Assembly (NCBI GenBank): GCA_017607445.1 | Contig: JAEVHH010000004.1 | Span: 2,046,001 to 2,110,000 of the forward strand | Source: Histoplasma ohiense | Lineage: Eukaryota; Ascomycota; Eurotiomycetes; Onygenales; Ajellomycetaceae | DNA: 64,000 nucleotides | Direction: 5' to 3' | Shown here: positions 24,801-37,224 of the stretch, piece after piece | Layout of the letters: each line of letters begins with the position of its first letter | Position numbering within the stretch: position 1 is the first letter of the stretch | Notes under the pieces: model-generated | Database searches by the model: none | What the model was told of the DNA's origin: nothing | The model's input: the letters and a program-made list of their open reading frames with translations, nothing else | Translations under genes and position numbers: made by a program

Positions 24801-26598
24801 TGTCATATGTTGAGATTATAATTAACAGTTGAGATTTTACTATGACAGATGTAAGCTCATTCTTTCTTCTATATGAATACAACTTAGAGGTTCTAGACTT
24901 CTCTGAGACTCTCTGAGAAACTGCATACATCTGCAGCCTCATACAGACAGCAGAGAACATCATGAGCAAGCTGAAGAAAATCCACAAATAAGCAGAAGCT
25001 TCAATGATCAGTACTCAGCAAGATTATGAGAATCAAATGAACATCAGAAGAAATTCTACAATTCAATATCATATAGAAAACAAAGTCTGACTGAATCTCA
25101 AGAACATAAGAACAGACCACTTCTTGTGTATATTAGATTACCATCATATCAAATATACAGTGAAGAAAGTGCTAGATACACACAATTATCAACTCAACAC
25201 TTTGTCTGATATTCACAATGTCTTTCATACAAACCTGCTCCAACCCACAGCTGAGAATCCATTCCCCTCACAGAAAACCTTCAATTATTATTATTATTAT
25301 TATTCTTCAATTATAGATGTATACAGTCAGTGACTATGACATCTACCTGAAATACTTCAGGATTTTTCAAATCAAGAATATTCTAATATACAAAAACAAT
25401 TTGACACATGCATTAACAGAATTCCAGCTCAGAATCAAACAACTATTCAAACTATTCAATTCAAAAATAAAATCAAAAGAATGTCAATGAGTTAGCACAA
25501 CTCAACTTCAAAACAAAGGAAATAAATATTACAAAAGACAGCAGCTATTAAAAATCAACAGAAAAGAAAAAACATTTGCAATGACTTTATCAACAAATAA
25601 TGAAGCAAACTGCTTGAAACAAATGAAAATTAACAATAAACAAAGTTAAAGAAAAGATCAAAATAAAATAAACAAGAACAACTGATCTAAATATCATCAA
25701 GTGACACTATTCAAACAAGCTCTTGTAGCAACATTTGACTCATTTAAATATTCAATTAAAAACATATTTCCAGCTTTTGTATTGAATAGCAAATTCAAAC
25801 TTAACTGATTCAGTTGATATTTCTCTCTCAGTCTCAATCTTAGTTCTGAATACTTTGTACAAAGTAACAGAAGATGCTCTGGATTTTCATATAACTGACA
25901 ATCTGAACACAGATCATTTAAATCATCTTTAAACTTTGCTAAATATGATTTGAAATATCCATATCCAAGCTTTAGCTGTATTATTGTAGCAAAAAGTTTC
26001 TTCTTACACTTTATTGAGCAAGTCTTCCACTTTGGCTTAGTTTCAAATCTGGAATAATGTACACTTTTTCTTTGCATGAACCAGATATCTTGTCACTTTT
26101 GTAAACATAATTCTCTTATTCTTCTTTTAATAAAAGATCATGTTACAATTCTTTGACAGCAGACTTCTAACTCAGTGGCTCTTTTTGCAGCTTTATCAGC
26201 CATTTCATTGTCATATATACCCATGTGAGCAGGCACTCAGTGAAGATGAATAGAACAATTGAGTGAGATTTTTCTTTGAATATTTTGAAGACTTTTCAAA
26301 ATCAGCTCTAGCATTGACTGTCCACTGCTGATTTTATTACTTTGAAGTCTTTTAAGCCCTGCAGAGAACCTTCAATTGACAGCCATTCATCATTGTAGAA
26401 GAAGACAATGAACTTGAGTGGGAAATCAAAGCAATTCTTGACAATAGAATCAACCACCATCATCATGAATACCTCATCAAATGAGTAGAATATGATTGTT
26501 CAATCTGAGAATTCATGTCTGTCTTGAAGAACATCATCATTCTCAACATCTATAAGTTCTCACTCATCTTGATAGAGAGGGATAATGTGATGAGTTAG
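21876..26598 (+). pseudogene. E2 pol, interrupted by LINE-alpha
   Basis: Protease MIDSDF at 21989. RT runs to AYINNILIF near 23066 (YINN in place of YxDD). RNase H has KTHVLSYIV near 23515. The integrase zinc finger ends CNCDHC near 24335; its catalytic Asp residues lie in VIDF and SDRDSQF and its Glu in T-E-R near 24725. Then follow the linker, the LINE insertion, and the chromodomain at about 26405-26530 (WEIKAILDN, EYLIKWVEY). The TAG stop (26596-26598) lies inside the 3' LTR, so the LTR supplies the last three codons and the stop. Integrase residues look intact while the RT box does not. Confidence 0.87.
25287..26361 (-). mobile_element. LINE-alpha copy A, 5'-truncated
   Basis: Non-LTR retrotransposon tail on the minus strand, inserted in E2 pol. 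The target duplication is CAGAAAACCTTCAATT (25271-25286) and CAGAGAACCTTCAATT (26362-26377). The 3' end has an (AAT)n tail on the element strand, seen here as ATT repeats from 25287. It encodes the end of RNase H (truncated at the 5' side) and the C-terminal CCHC block (CSDCQLYENPEHLLLLC) in an open 126-codon frame, 26077-25697. Nearly identical to copy B at 30569. Confidence 0.88.
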
Positions 26599-27119
26599 TA
26601 TCTGTTAGTAATTAACTTATGCAATTAACTTCTCTTCTGTATCTGCTTATTTCTGATTGTTGTGATCTTGTGTAACTCTTGATGTTCTTCTGCTCTGTGC
26701 TCTGTGCTTATATAGTTTCTAACAATTCTTGTGTGTAGCTCTTAATGTTCTTCCACTCTGTGCTCTGTATTCATATAGTCTCTAACAATTCTTTCATGTA
26801 GCTTCTAACATTCTTCTGCTCTGTGTTCTGTACTTGTGTAGTCTTTAATGATTCTTCTGTATAGCTCTCAATGATTTCTTCATCTCATGTTTCATGTTTG
26901 TGTAGTTTCTAATAATTCTTACATATATCTTTTAATGTTCTTCTGCTTCATATTCCACTGTAAAGTGGCTTCTGATATTCTTCTGCTCTGAACTTTCCTC
27001 TATAAAAACCCTCTTCATATGATCTTTTCTTCTGATTTCTTTTCTCTTTCTTTTCTTAATCAATTTGTAATCTGTATTTAGAATAGTGCTAGATCATTAA
27101 TCGAAGTACACCTGTTACA
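26586..27119 (+). repeat. E2 3' LTR
   Basis: 534 bp, preceded by the purine tract AGAGAGGGATAA (likely plus-strand primer). Pol terminates 11-13 bp inside it. Confidence 0.88.
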
Positions 27120-27538
27120 GACTGAATCTTAAGAATATAAGAATGAATCATCTCTTATATATACTAGATTACTATCACATTAAATATATAATGAAGAAAG
27201 TGTTAGATATACATAATTATTGACTTGACATCTCATCTGACATTCACAACATCTTTCATACAAATCTGCTCTGACTCATGACTGAGAATTCATTCCTCTC
27301 ACAGAGAATCTCTGATTGACAGTCATTCACTATTATAGAAAAAGACAATAAACTCAAATGAAAAATCAAAACAATTCTTGACAATAGAATCAATCACTGT
27401 TATCATGAATATCTTATCAAATGAATAGAATACAATCATCTGATCTGGAAATTCACATCTGTTTTGAAGAATACTGTCACTCTCAACATCTATAAGTTCT
27501 CACTCATTTCAGTAGAGAGAGATAATGTGACAGATTAG
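27120..27538 (+). pseudogene. E1 pol, C-terminal chromodomain part
   Basis: Continues the E1 frame after the E2 insertion: linker, then a chromodomain (KIKTILDN, EYLIKWIEY) at about 27355-27480, ending TAG 27536-27538 inside the 3' LTR. Chromodomains bind methylated histone H3 and guide integration to heterochromatin in this clade. Confidence 0.83.
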
Positions 27539-28059
27539 TATCTGTTAGTAATTAACTTACACAATCAACTCTTCTTCTGCATCTGCTTATTTCTGATTGT
27601 TGTGATCTCATATAATTCTCAATGTTCTTCTGCTCTGTGCTCTGTGCTTGTGTAGTTTCTAATGATTCTTTTATATAATTTTTAACATTCTTTCACTCTA
27701 TATTCTATACTTGTATAGTCTCTAATGATTCTTCTGTGTAGTTTCTAACATTCTTTCACTTTATATTTCACACTTATATAGTCTCTAACAATTCTTCTAT
27801 ATAGCTTTCAATGATTTCTCTGTCTCACACTCTGTGCTTGTGTAGTTTCTAATAATTTTTATATATATCTCTTAATATTCTTCTGCTCTGTACTTCACTG
27901 TGAAATGGCTTCTGATATTCTTCTGCTCTGAACTTCTCTCTATAAAAATCTCTTTTGTACAATCTTTTCTTCTGATTTCTTTTCTCTTTCTTTTCTTAAT
28001 CAATTTGTAATCTGTAATTAGAATAGCATCAAATTGTTAATTGAAGTACGCCCGTTACA
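27526..28059 (+). repeat. E1 3' LTR
   Basis: 534 bp. It ends GTACGCCCGTTACA with two CpG kept, followed by the target duplication TGGCT. Confidence 0.9.
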
Positions 28060-28064
28060 TGGCT

Positions 28065-29437
28065 GATGGAACCATGAATTTCATGTTTGATTTAATTTGG
28101 TTTGGTCTCAGTCCATTTCTTGGTGTGATTTTCAGTGAGATCAGAATCAGAATGAAAGTGTAAAGTGACTAGAATTATTAGAACATGAATGAAATGAGAC
28201 TAATAAATCTTGATATTTTATATAAAATGATTGATTATCAAAAATAAGAACATGATCTGAGACTGACTATGATTTTGACTGAGGTTTGATCCCATTCTGA
28301 TGATTATATAATACATATCTAGATATCAATCTGATGATATGATTGGTGGAGATATCACCTCTATCTAGTGCTGTCAATCAATTTACCTCTGTCAATCTAT
28401 CTACTGCTGCCAACCTATCTATTGCTGCTAAGCTATCCCTTGCTGTTAAGCTATTACTGCTGTCAATCTATCTATTGCTGCTAAGCTATCCCTCGCTGCT
28501 AAGCTATCCCTCACTGCTAAGCTATCCCTCACTGCTAAGCTATCGCTGCTGCCAATCTATCTATTGCTGCTAAGCTATCCCTCGCTGCTAAGCTATCCCT
28601 CGCTGCCAATCTATCTATTGCTGCTAAGCTATCCCTCGCTGCTAAGCTATCCCTCGCTGCTAAGCTATCGCCGCTGCCAACCTATCTATTGCTGCTAACC
28701 TATCCCTCACTGCTAAGCTATCCCTCACTGGCTATCCCTCACTACTAAGCTATCTATCACTGCTAATCTATCGCTGCCAACCTATCTACCGTGGTGAATC
28801 TATCCATCACTGCCAATTTATCTACCACTGTCAATCTATCTATCACTGCTAATTTATCACTGCTAATCTATTGCTGCTGCTAATCTATCTATCACTGCTG
28901 ATCTATTGCTGCTAATCTATCACTGCTAATCTATCATTGCTAATCTATCACTGCTAATCTATTGCTGCCAATCTATCTACCGCGGTGAATCTATCTATTG
29001 CTGCCAATCAACCTATCTACCACTGTCAATCTATCTATCACTGCCAATCTATTGCTGCCAATCTATCACTGTCAATCTATTGCTGCCAATCTATCTACTG
29101 CAGTGAATCTATCTATCACTATCATTACTAGTTCAAAATAGAACTAGAGTATAAATACACTAAACTTCTTTTGATAGATAATGATTTTTGATAACATTTA
29201 TAGTATTATATCATCTATATAGAGTAAATCATGATCTCATTTGATCTCATTTTGTAAAATGGAATCAAATGAGATCAGAATCAGTAATTTATAAGAAGAA
29301 CATAATCTGAGACTAGATTTATAATATAAACAGTATAAAGTGACTAATTTAATAAACACTATATGAAATCAGAACTAAGAAATTTGATAATGAAATTGAA
29401 GAAATATTTAATCTCAGTCTCATATATAATCACACAG
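28065..29437. other. AT-rich spacer with minisatellite and hairpin
   Basis: The sequence around the minisatellite is AT-rich and CpG-free. Blocks such as GAGATCAGAATCAG and AATCTGAGACT occur on both sides (28140-28270 and 29270-29320), suggesting a duplicated or mobile unit enclosing the repeat. A 14-bp perfect inverted repeat, TGATCTCATTTGAT (29232-29245 and 29264-29277), lies on the right side. No coding potential is seen. Confidence 0.45.
28360..29128. repeat. CTATC/GCTG minisatellite
   Basis: About 770 bp of degenerate tandem repeats. The clearest part (28430-28720) repeats an 18-bp unit, GCTGCTAAGCTATCCCTC. The rest uses CTATCTATYGCTGCYAAT variants. It keeps scattered CpG (CTCGCTG, CCGCGG). 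Frames through it are low-complexity and not taken as genes. Confidence 0.85.
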
Positions 29438-29693
29438 TGTGATGAGTTAGTATTTGTTAATAATTAATTTATGCAATCAACTTCTCTTCTGCATTTATTT
29501 GTTTCTGTTATTGTGATCTTATATAATTTTCAATGTTCTTTCACTCTGTGCTTCATACTTATATAGTCTCTAACAATTTTTCTATATAGTTTTTAATGTT
29601 CTTTCATTCTATACTCTATACTTATATAGTTTCTAATAATTGTTCTGTGTAGCTTTCAATGATTCTTTCACTTTATGTTTCACATTTATATAG
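29438..29693 (+). repeat. Chromo-B LTR, 5' half (E3)
   Basis: Starts TGTGATGAGTTAG and matches the first ~256 bp of the LTR; cut at 29693 by the insertion of E4. Its other half is not seen in the window. Confidence 0.8.
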
Positions 29694-30390
29694 TGTAACA
29701 GATGTACTTTGATTAACAATTTGATACTATTCTAATTACAGATTATGAATTGATTAAGAAAAGAAACAGAAAAGAAATCAGAAGAAAAGATTATATAAAA
29801 AAAATTTTATAGAGAAAAGCTTGAAATGAAAGAACATCAAAAACCACTTTACAGTGAACTGTGAAACAGAAGAATATTAAAAGCTATATAGAAAAATTGT
29901 TAGAAACTACATAAGTGTGAAGTATAAAATGAAAGAATCATTAAAAACTACACAGAAGAATTATTAGAGACTATACAAATACAGAATAAAAAGCAGAAGA
30001 ATGTTAAAAGCTATATAAAAAAATTGTTAGAGACTATATGAGCATAGAGTATGAAGCAGAAGAACATTGAGAGTTATATAAAATTACAATGATCAGAAAT
30101 AAATAAATGTAGAAAAGAAGTTGATTGTATAAAATAATTACTAATAAATACTAATCTATCACATTATCTTTCTCTATCAGAGTGAGTGAGAACTTATAGA
30201 TATTAAGAGCAGCAGTGTTCTTTAAAATAAATATAAATTCTCAGATTGAATAATTGTATCTATCTATTTGATGAGATATTTGTGATGACAGTGATTGATT
30301 CTATTGTCAAAAATTGTTTCAATTTTCTACTCAAGTTTATTATCTTCTTCTATAATAATGAGTGGCTGTCAATTGAAGATTCTCTGTGAG
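29694..30390 (-). mobile_element. Chromo-B copy E4, 3' end only
   Basis: Minus-strand 3' LTR (29694-30163, 470 bp, one 63-bp unit shorter than usual) followed by the chromodomain end of pol (30164-30390). It is cut at 30391 by E5. The rest of the element is absent. Confidence 0.82.
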
Positions 30391-30568
30391 TGTAATGAGC
30401 GTACTTCGATTAACGATTTGATACTATTCTAATTACAGATTACAAATTGATTAAGAAAAGAAAGAGAAAAGAAATCAGAAGAAAAGATTGTACAAAAGAG
30501 ATTCTTATAAAGAGAAGTTCAGAGTGAAAGAATATCAGAAGCCACTTCACAGTGAAATACAGAGTGGA

Positions 30569-32343
30569 TTATTATTATTATTATTATTATTCTTCAATTA
30601 TAGATGTATACAGTCAGTGACTATGACATCTACCTGAAATACTTCAGGATTTTTCAAATCAATAATATTCTAATATACAAAAACAATTTGACACATGCAT
30701 TAACAGAATTCCAGCCCAGAATCAAACAACTATTCAAACTATTCAATCCAAAAATAAAATCAAAAGAATGTCAATGGGTTAGCACAACTCAACTTCAAAA
30801 CAAAGGAAATAAATATTATAAAAGACAGCAGCTATTAAAAATTACCAGAAAAGAAAAAAAAAAACATTTGCAATGACTATTATCAACAAATAATGAAGCA
30901 AATTGCTTAAAACAAATGAAAATTAACAATAAACACAGTTAAAGAAAAAATCAAAATAAAATAAACAAAAACAACTGATCTAAATATCATCAAGTGACAC
31001 TATTCAAACAAGCTCTTGTAGCAACATTTGACTCATTTAAATATTCAATTAAGAACATATTTCCAGCTTTTGTATTGAATAACAAACTCAAACTTAACTG
31101 ATTCAGTTGATACTTCTCTCTCAGTCTCAATCTTAGTTCTGAATACTTTGTACAAAGTAACAGAAGATGCTCTGGATTTTCATATAACTGACAATCTGAA
31201 CATAGATCATTTAAATCATCTTTGAACTTTGCTAAAAATGATTTGAAATATCCATGTCCAAGCTTTAGCTGCATTATTGTAGCAAAAAGTTTCTTCTTAC
31301 ACTTTATTGAGCAAGTCTTCCACTTTGGCTTAGTTTCAAATCTGAAATAATGCACACTTTTTCTTTGCATGAACCAGACATCTTGCCACTTTTGTAAACA
31401 TAATTCTCTTATTCTTCTTTTAATAAAAGACCATGTTACAATTCTTTGACAGCAGACTTCTAACTTAGTGGCTCTTTTTGCAGCTTTATCAGCCATTTCA
31501 TTGCCATATATACTCATGTGAGCAGGCACCCAGTGAAGATGAATAGAACAATTGAGTGAGATTTTTCTTTGGATATTTTGAAGACTTTTCAAAATCAGCT
31601 CTAGCATTGACTGTCCACTGCTGATTTTATTACTTTGAAGTCTTTTAAACCCTGTTTGACTATCAGAGAATATCCAAATATGCTCAAATCTTTTCCATTG
31701 TTCAATCTTCATTTCAATCAATTTGAAAGCTCTTGAAATTGCAAATAATTCAGCATTAAAAACTTCTGACTCTTTTCCAATTTGTCAAGAATCAAGAATA
31801 TAGTTTTTATCATTTTCTGAATATGCTATTTCAGCTCCAAGATTGCCTGTTTTCTCACATTTTGAGCCATCAGTGTATATAAGAATTGCTTTATTTTTCA
31901 TTTGTTTCAAAAGCTTTAAATGTTATTGAGTCTGATCTTCTTTTGAAAGTTGACTAATGTTTAAATCAACAAGATTATCAAGACTTTTCTTCCAAGGAGA
32001 GAGATTTTCAATAGCTACTCTCTCTACATTTAAACTAGAGAAACAGTTCTTAATCATTGAGCAAATTCTAAATAACTGAGATGGTATCCTTCTTCTTTGT
32101 AAAGAACTTGAATTTTCAGATAAATCAGTCTCATTTCAATCAAGATAAAGTTTCCAATCTAATTCTAATCCATTTGACTCATTTGGAAAAGAACTTGAAA
32201 CTCTCTTTCTAATAGAATGATGTGAATATAGCTTCATAATTCTGAGAGCATAATTCATACAGATTTTATCAAATCTCACTTGTGGTGGAGAAATAGAGGC
32301 TTCAATTTCCATAGCTTTAATTGAAGTAGTTTTGAATACTTCT
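30569..32343 (-). mobile_element. LINE-alpha copy B, 5'-truncated
   Basis: 1,775 bp, inserted in the E5 LTR with the 14-bp target duplication AAATACAGAGTGGA (30555-30568 and 32344-32357). The 3' end is an ATT-repeat tail (element-strand AAT). The 5' end is truncated within the RT C-terminal region. It is longer than copy A and almost identical in the shared part, so insertion of both is recent compared with the host elements. Confidence 0.9.
30990..32320 (-). pseudogene. LINE-alpha ORF2 C-terminus: RT end, RNase H, CCHC
   Basis: Reading leftwards: a remnant following the RT domain, then RNase H from about 31880 (IYTDGS, then E in FNAELFAI, IFSDSQ, and WVPAH...GNEMADKAAK), then a C-terminal zinc block C-x2-C-x7-H-x4-C near 31170. 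The last 243 codons (31721-30990) are uninterrupted and the upstream part has a few stops. RNase H plus this C-terminal block points to a Tad/I-type LINE. It would copy element RNA at the insertion site, but lacks its RT catalytic core here. Confidence 0.85.
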
Positions 32344-32574
32344 AAATACAGAGTGGAAGAATATTAAGAGCTACATGAAAAAATCATTAAAAACTACACA
32401 AGCACAGAGTGTGAGATGAGAGAATCATTGAAAGCTACACAGAAGAATTATTAAAGACTACACAAATACAGAGTATGAAATGAAAGAACATTGAGAATTA
32501 TATGAAATCACAATGATCAGAAACAAGCAGATGCAGAAGAGAAGTTGATTATGTAAGTTAATTACTAGTAGATA

Positions 32575-35500
32575 CTAACCCATCACATTATCCCTCTCTA
32601 TCAGAGTGAGTGAGAACTCATAGATGTTGAGAGTGATGATGTTCTTCAAGATGAACATGAATTCTCAAATTGAATGATTGTATTCTATTCATTTGACAAG
32701 ATATTCACAATGGTGGTGATTGATTGATTCTATTGTCAAAAATTGCTTCAATTTTTCACTTGAGTTCATTGTCTTCTTCTATAATGATGAATGACTGTCA
32801 ATCAAAGATTCTCTGTGAGGGAAATGAATCCTCAGCTGTGGGTTGGAGCAGATTTGTATGAAAAACATTGTAAATATCAGATAAGATGTTGAGTCAATAA
32901 TTGTGTATATCTAACACTTTCTTCATCATATACTTGATATGACAGTAATCTAGTGTATATAAGAGATGATCTGTTTTTATGTTCTTGAGATTCAGTCAGA
33001 CTTTGTTTTCTATATAATATCAGATTATAGAACTTTTTCTGATGTTTATTTGATTCTTATAATTTTGCTGAACACTGATCATTGAAGCTTCTGCTTATTC
33101 ACAGACTTTTTTCAACTTACTCATGATATTCTCTGTCATCTGTATGAGACTGTGAGTGTATGCAGTTTCTCAGAGAGTCTTGGAGAAGTTCAAAATCTCT
33201 AAGTTATATTTATATAGAAGAAAGAATGAGCTTACATCTGTCATAATAAAATCTCAACTGTTAATCACAATCTCAGCATGTGATAGCAGATTGCTTCAGT
33301 TGTCTTGTGTGTAATTGCAGAACTTACAGAGAATGTTCTTTATCATTTATATCATTCTCTCAGTAGCTTCATCAGTCTCTGAGTGATATACTATTGATAA
33401 CTTTCATTCAATTTTTAGTAATTGATATACATGAGCTCAGAGTGCACTGACAAATTGACTGTCTCTATCTGATACAATAAATGAAAGCAGACTGAGTATA
33501 CAATAGAATAGACTTCTGACAAAGATATCTGCAACTACTTCAGTGTTCATTTTGTCACAGAGCTGTAGTATTACACTCTTACTGAATCAGTCAACAATGA
33601 CTAGAATATTCATAGAATCTTCATTTTCAGATAAGAAAACTGCAAAATCAATAGCTATATCACATCAAATTTGATCAGAGACAGATAGAAGCTTCAGCAT
33701 CTCTTTTCAGCATTCATATCATATCATCACTGAGCTGCAGTGATCACAGTTGTGTATGAATCAGTATATATCTTTCAATATATCTGATCAGTAGAATTCT
33801 CAGATAACAATGTTGTACATAATTTTATATTCTGAATGTCTGATTATCAGTGAGTCATGAATTTCTTACATAATCTATATTCATAGAGATTCTGAATCAG
33901 AGATTCATCATCTATCTTGAAAGTGTAAGCAGTTGTCATTATCAATCAAATATACTAAGATATTTATTCTTGAATATACATCTGTGGGGAATTGAGATGC
34001 TCTGCTTCATACAGCTTCAGCAGTTTATTGTCAGAATTCATCTGCTTCTGTCATTAACTTTCATTGTTCTTCAAGTGAGAGTTCTTGAGCTCAAAATTGA
34101 TTGATATATATATGAGATTTGTCTGATTGTATAGAACTTCTTATAATCACAAAGTTGATTAATCAATACTCTCAATATTTTCATCTGTCATTCAAGTCAT
34201 CAGATGGTATAGTTTGTTTTCAGTGAAACAAAGCATTCACAAAAGTGTTCTTTACTTCAGATTGATATCAAATTGTGAATGAAAAACAGCTAAGAAACAA
34301 TAATCAACATATATATCTCTCAGTAAATTTATAAATGATTGTGAAGTACTCTAGATTCTTATGATCAGTAACAATCTCAAATCTCTCAACATTCATAAGT
34401 TCAGACTCTCATTTTTCAAGACATTATATAATTGCTAGAAACTTCTTGTTATAGATCTCATAGTTGCATTCAGCAGACAACATCTTTTTCAAAATAAAGA
34501 CATAAGATTATAGAACATCTTTATTATTATATTGTATTAGTACTTCATCTACTATATAACTCAAGACATCTATTTCAAGAATTGTATGCTTATCTGAATT
34601 GAATGATTGCAGCATCAGAGTAGTTATGAATATACACTTCAGCTTTTTGAATACTGCATCTACTTCATCAGTTCATTGAAATACAGCATCTTTTCAGATC
34701 AGATTTATCAGTGATCATACAATATTGAAGAAGTTTTTGATGAATCTTCAGTAGAAGTTGACAAATTCTAGAAAGCTTCTAATCTCTTTTATCAAGACTG
34801 ATATCTCTCAGTTGAGAATTGCTTTCATCTTCTTAGAATTCATGCATACATCTTTTTCAGCTTTGATGATGAATTCTAGATAGATTATAGACTTGATTTC
34901 AAAGTCACATTTGTCAATGTTCACTTGCAGTTCAGCTTTTTATAGACAGTCAAGCACTTGTTATATATACTTACAGTGCTCAGTGAGTGATTCATCAGTG
35001 AAGATCAAGATATCATTTATATACACTGAGATGATCTCATCAAGCAGATCTTATAGAGCTCAGTTAATGTATTTCTGAAATATGCTCAGAGTATTCACTA
35101 ATTTAAAGAGAGTCACTGTTCATTCATATAATTCATAATATGTATGAAAAGCAGTTAGTCATTCATCATCTTCAATAATTCTTATCTTATAGAAGGCTGC
35201 AGAGATGTCAAGCTTTGTAAATCATTTTGCTTTTTCTATTTGTTTAAATATTTCATTGATGAGTGAAAGAGAGTATCAGTTCTTTTATGTAATCTTGTTG
35301 AGTTTTTGATAGTTAACACAGAATCATAAGCCTTCTTCTGATTTCTTTGCAAACAGTACAGATGCTGCAGTGGATGAGTTGCTAATATAAATGAAGTCTT
35401 TGTTCAGTAATTCATTGAGTGTTTTTCATAGAATAAGAAGTTTGTTGTGTGATATACTGTAGAGAGAATCTCAGAACAGTTGCAGATTCTTATTATCTTT

Positions 35501-36210
35501 CTTAATAAACTCAATCATATGATCTATACTAAGTTCTCAGTGAGAAAGAAGCTTTTCAGCTTCTTTCTTATTGAATATATCTGTGAAGTCTTTATACAAT
35601 TCAGATAGTTTCTTGCACAGTTTCTTGAAATCTTTGAGTTCTAGCTTCTCTAACATTTTTTTGATATTCATTATACTAGCAGCAAACACTTGGACATTCT
35701 TCTTCTCATACATTTGATAGATTAGTAGTTTGTATACTTTCACTGATATCTGAGTGAGATCAGCAGTTCTATCAACATTCTTCTTATAAACACAGTCATC
35801 TTCTGAGAAAATAAAACAGCAGTTGTATGCATTCAACAAGATTTCAAATTCTGTGAGCTATAATAGATCAAACATTAGATTGTACTCAAGACTTTGTATT
35901 TTGTATGCATATACATTCTTTTTCTCATATTCTTCTACATCAATATTAAATCTTACTATATTGTAGAAGGTGGATCCTCTGAGGCCATCAAATTCACTGA
36001 GCTTATACAGCTTGAAAAAGAAGATACACTGAAGCTTATGCTTCTCAATCAGCTGAATGTCTATAAGAGTGTAATGAAGAAAATTACTGTCTATCATTGC
36101 TCATATATTAATTAGACTATTTACATTGATAGAAATCATGATTGTATCTGCTTGTATCTTCTGCTCAAATCTTCAGCTAGCTTTCTGCTTCTTGAGCTCT
36201 CATTTATATT
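32575..36210 (-). pseudogene. E5 pol (decayed)
   Basis: Minus frame with many TGA. Protease MIDSNF is near 36097. The RT box is VYINDILIF near 35025 (YIND). RNase H has VTDHKNLEYF near 34360, with its Asp kept. Integrase runs about 33900-33300 and the chromodomain is near 32700. It terminates at TAG within the LTR (32575-32577). Confidence 0.83.
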
Positions 36211-37224
36211 TTAGAGTGAGAGCTCTTTTTTTCTCTGTTCTTACTTGTCCACAGATAACCCAGTGTTCACACACATGAGGGGTTTACTCAGAGTAATTGC
36301 ATTCAGACATTGATTTGCAAAGTGCTCTGATTTGTCACAGCATATACAGACTTCTCTGATGATTCAGTCAATAACATTTTTCTCTGAAACATTAGAAATC
36401 TTTAGATGACTTGCATTTATATATGAGACTCAGTTCATTGATTCTGATTCAGAGATGGAGAGTGCTGCAGAGTAGTTTAAAATATATATATTTATTCAGT
36501 AGAATTCTCTGCAATTCTGAAGTGTATGAAACTGAGACAGATTATTGTTCAACAGACAAAGATTAGCACAGAATTCACTGTATATTGAGAGCTTCAGACA
36601 CTCTACACTTCAATTATGCAACTGAAAGTTCAAATTCTTGAACAGTATGTTGATTTTGATGACATCATTTCAGTCTTACTCATCTGCTTCTAGAAGCTTG
36701 CAATTGAATTCAGAAAGATAAGTTGTCAACACAACATTCATCTGATAAGTCTGATTAAATCAGTCTAATATCTTGACTTGAAGTGTAGAATTGAGGAAGA
36801 GAGAGTTGGATTGTCAGAAGACTAGCTCTGACATACACTGATCATTCTGACAATGACTCATTCAGAATTGAAATTTCACTAACAGATCATCATTCAATCT
36901 GCTATAAATATACCACACTTAATTGAATAGCAAGTCTATTGCTCATTCATCAATGTTCAATTTGATATTCACTTTTGACTTCCACACAAGATTGAGTGCT
37001 AGATCTCTCTTGTATTTATTGAGAATTGAGAGCTTCTCTTTTGAGAGCTTTTCATGAGATGTGAGTGTAGAAGGAATGGTGAACACAAAAGTGCTCATCT
37101 CAGCAAGTTATCATTACAATTCAGTCATCTGTAGCATTTGCTGCTGAAGAATGTTTCATAGATCTAAGTTGTTATCTGCTGCATTTAAATGTGATGAGTG
37201 TTTGTAGAATTGTTCATAGTTCAT
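36211..37224 (-). pseudogene. E5 gag (decayed)
   Basis: 1,014 nt from ATG 37224 to TAA 36211, exactly the family length, with several TGA. The CCHC knuckle is near 36330. Confidence 0.8.

Larger units (their letters stand above)
19978..27119 (+). mobile_element. Chromo-B copy E2, nested in E1
   Basis: A complete element with 534-bp LTRs at 19978-20511 and 26586-27119, flanked by GACTA (19973-19977) and GACTG (27120-27124). This is a 5-bp target duplication with one G-to-A change. It contains a LINE-alpha insertion (25287-26361) just before the chromodomain. The E1 reading frame is resumed exactly after 27119. Confidence 0.92.
14834..28059 (+). mobile_element. Chromo-B copy E1 (complete, split by E2)
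   Basis: A complete Ty3/gypsy chromovirus flanked by the 5-bp duplication TGGCT (14829-14833 and 28060-28064). It has a 534-bp LTR at each end (14834-15367 and 27526-28059), gag, and pol. Copy E2 (19978-27119) sits inside pol and splits off the chromodomain, which resumes at 27120. LTRs begin TGTGACGGGTTAG and end TTACA. The copy is inactivated by many TGA/TAA/TAG codons. Confidence 0.92.
30391..32587 (-). repeat. E5 3' LTR, interrupted by LINE-alpha
   Basis: Without the LINE and one duplication copy it is about 408 bp, two 63-bp units shorter than the 534-bp form. It starts TGTAATGAGCGTACTTCG with CpG kept at the LTR edge. Confidence 0.82.

Noticed and set aside
28343..28573. 76-codon frame starting before the minisatellite
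   Set aside because: Mostly tandem-repeat translation with a 6-residue period.
28360..29128. CRISPR-like array
   Set aside because: There are no constant repeat and unique spacer alternations; the units are degenerate tandem repeats and the context is fungal.
30604..30876. 90-codon frame on the plus strand within LINE-alpha copy B
   Set aside because: It is antisense in the 3' untranslated region of the LINE; copy A has a TGA in it and no family is recognised.
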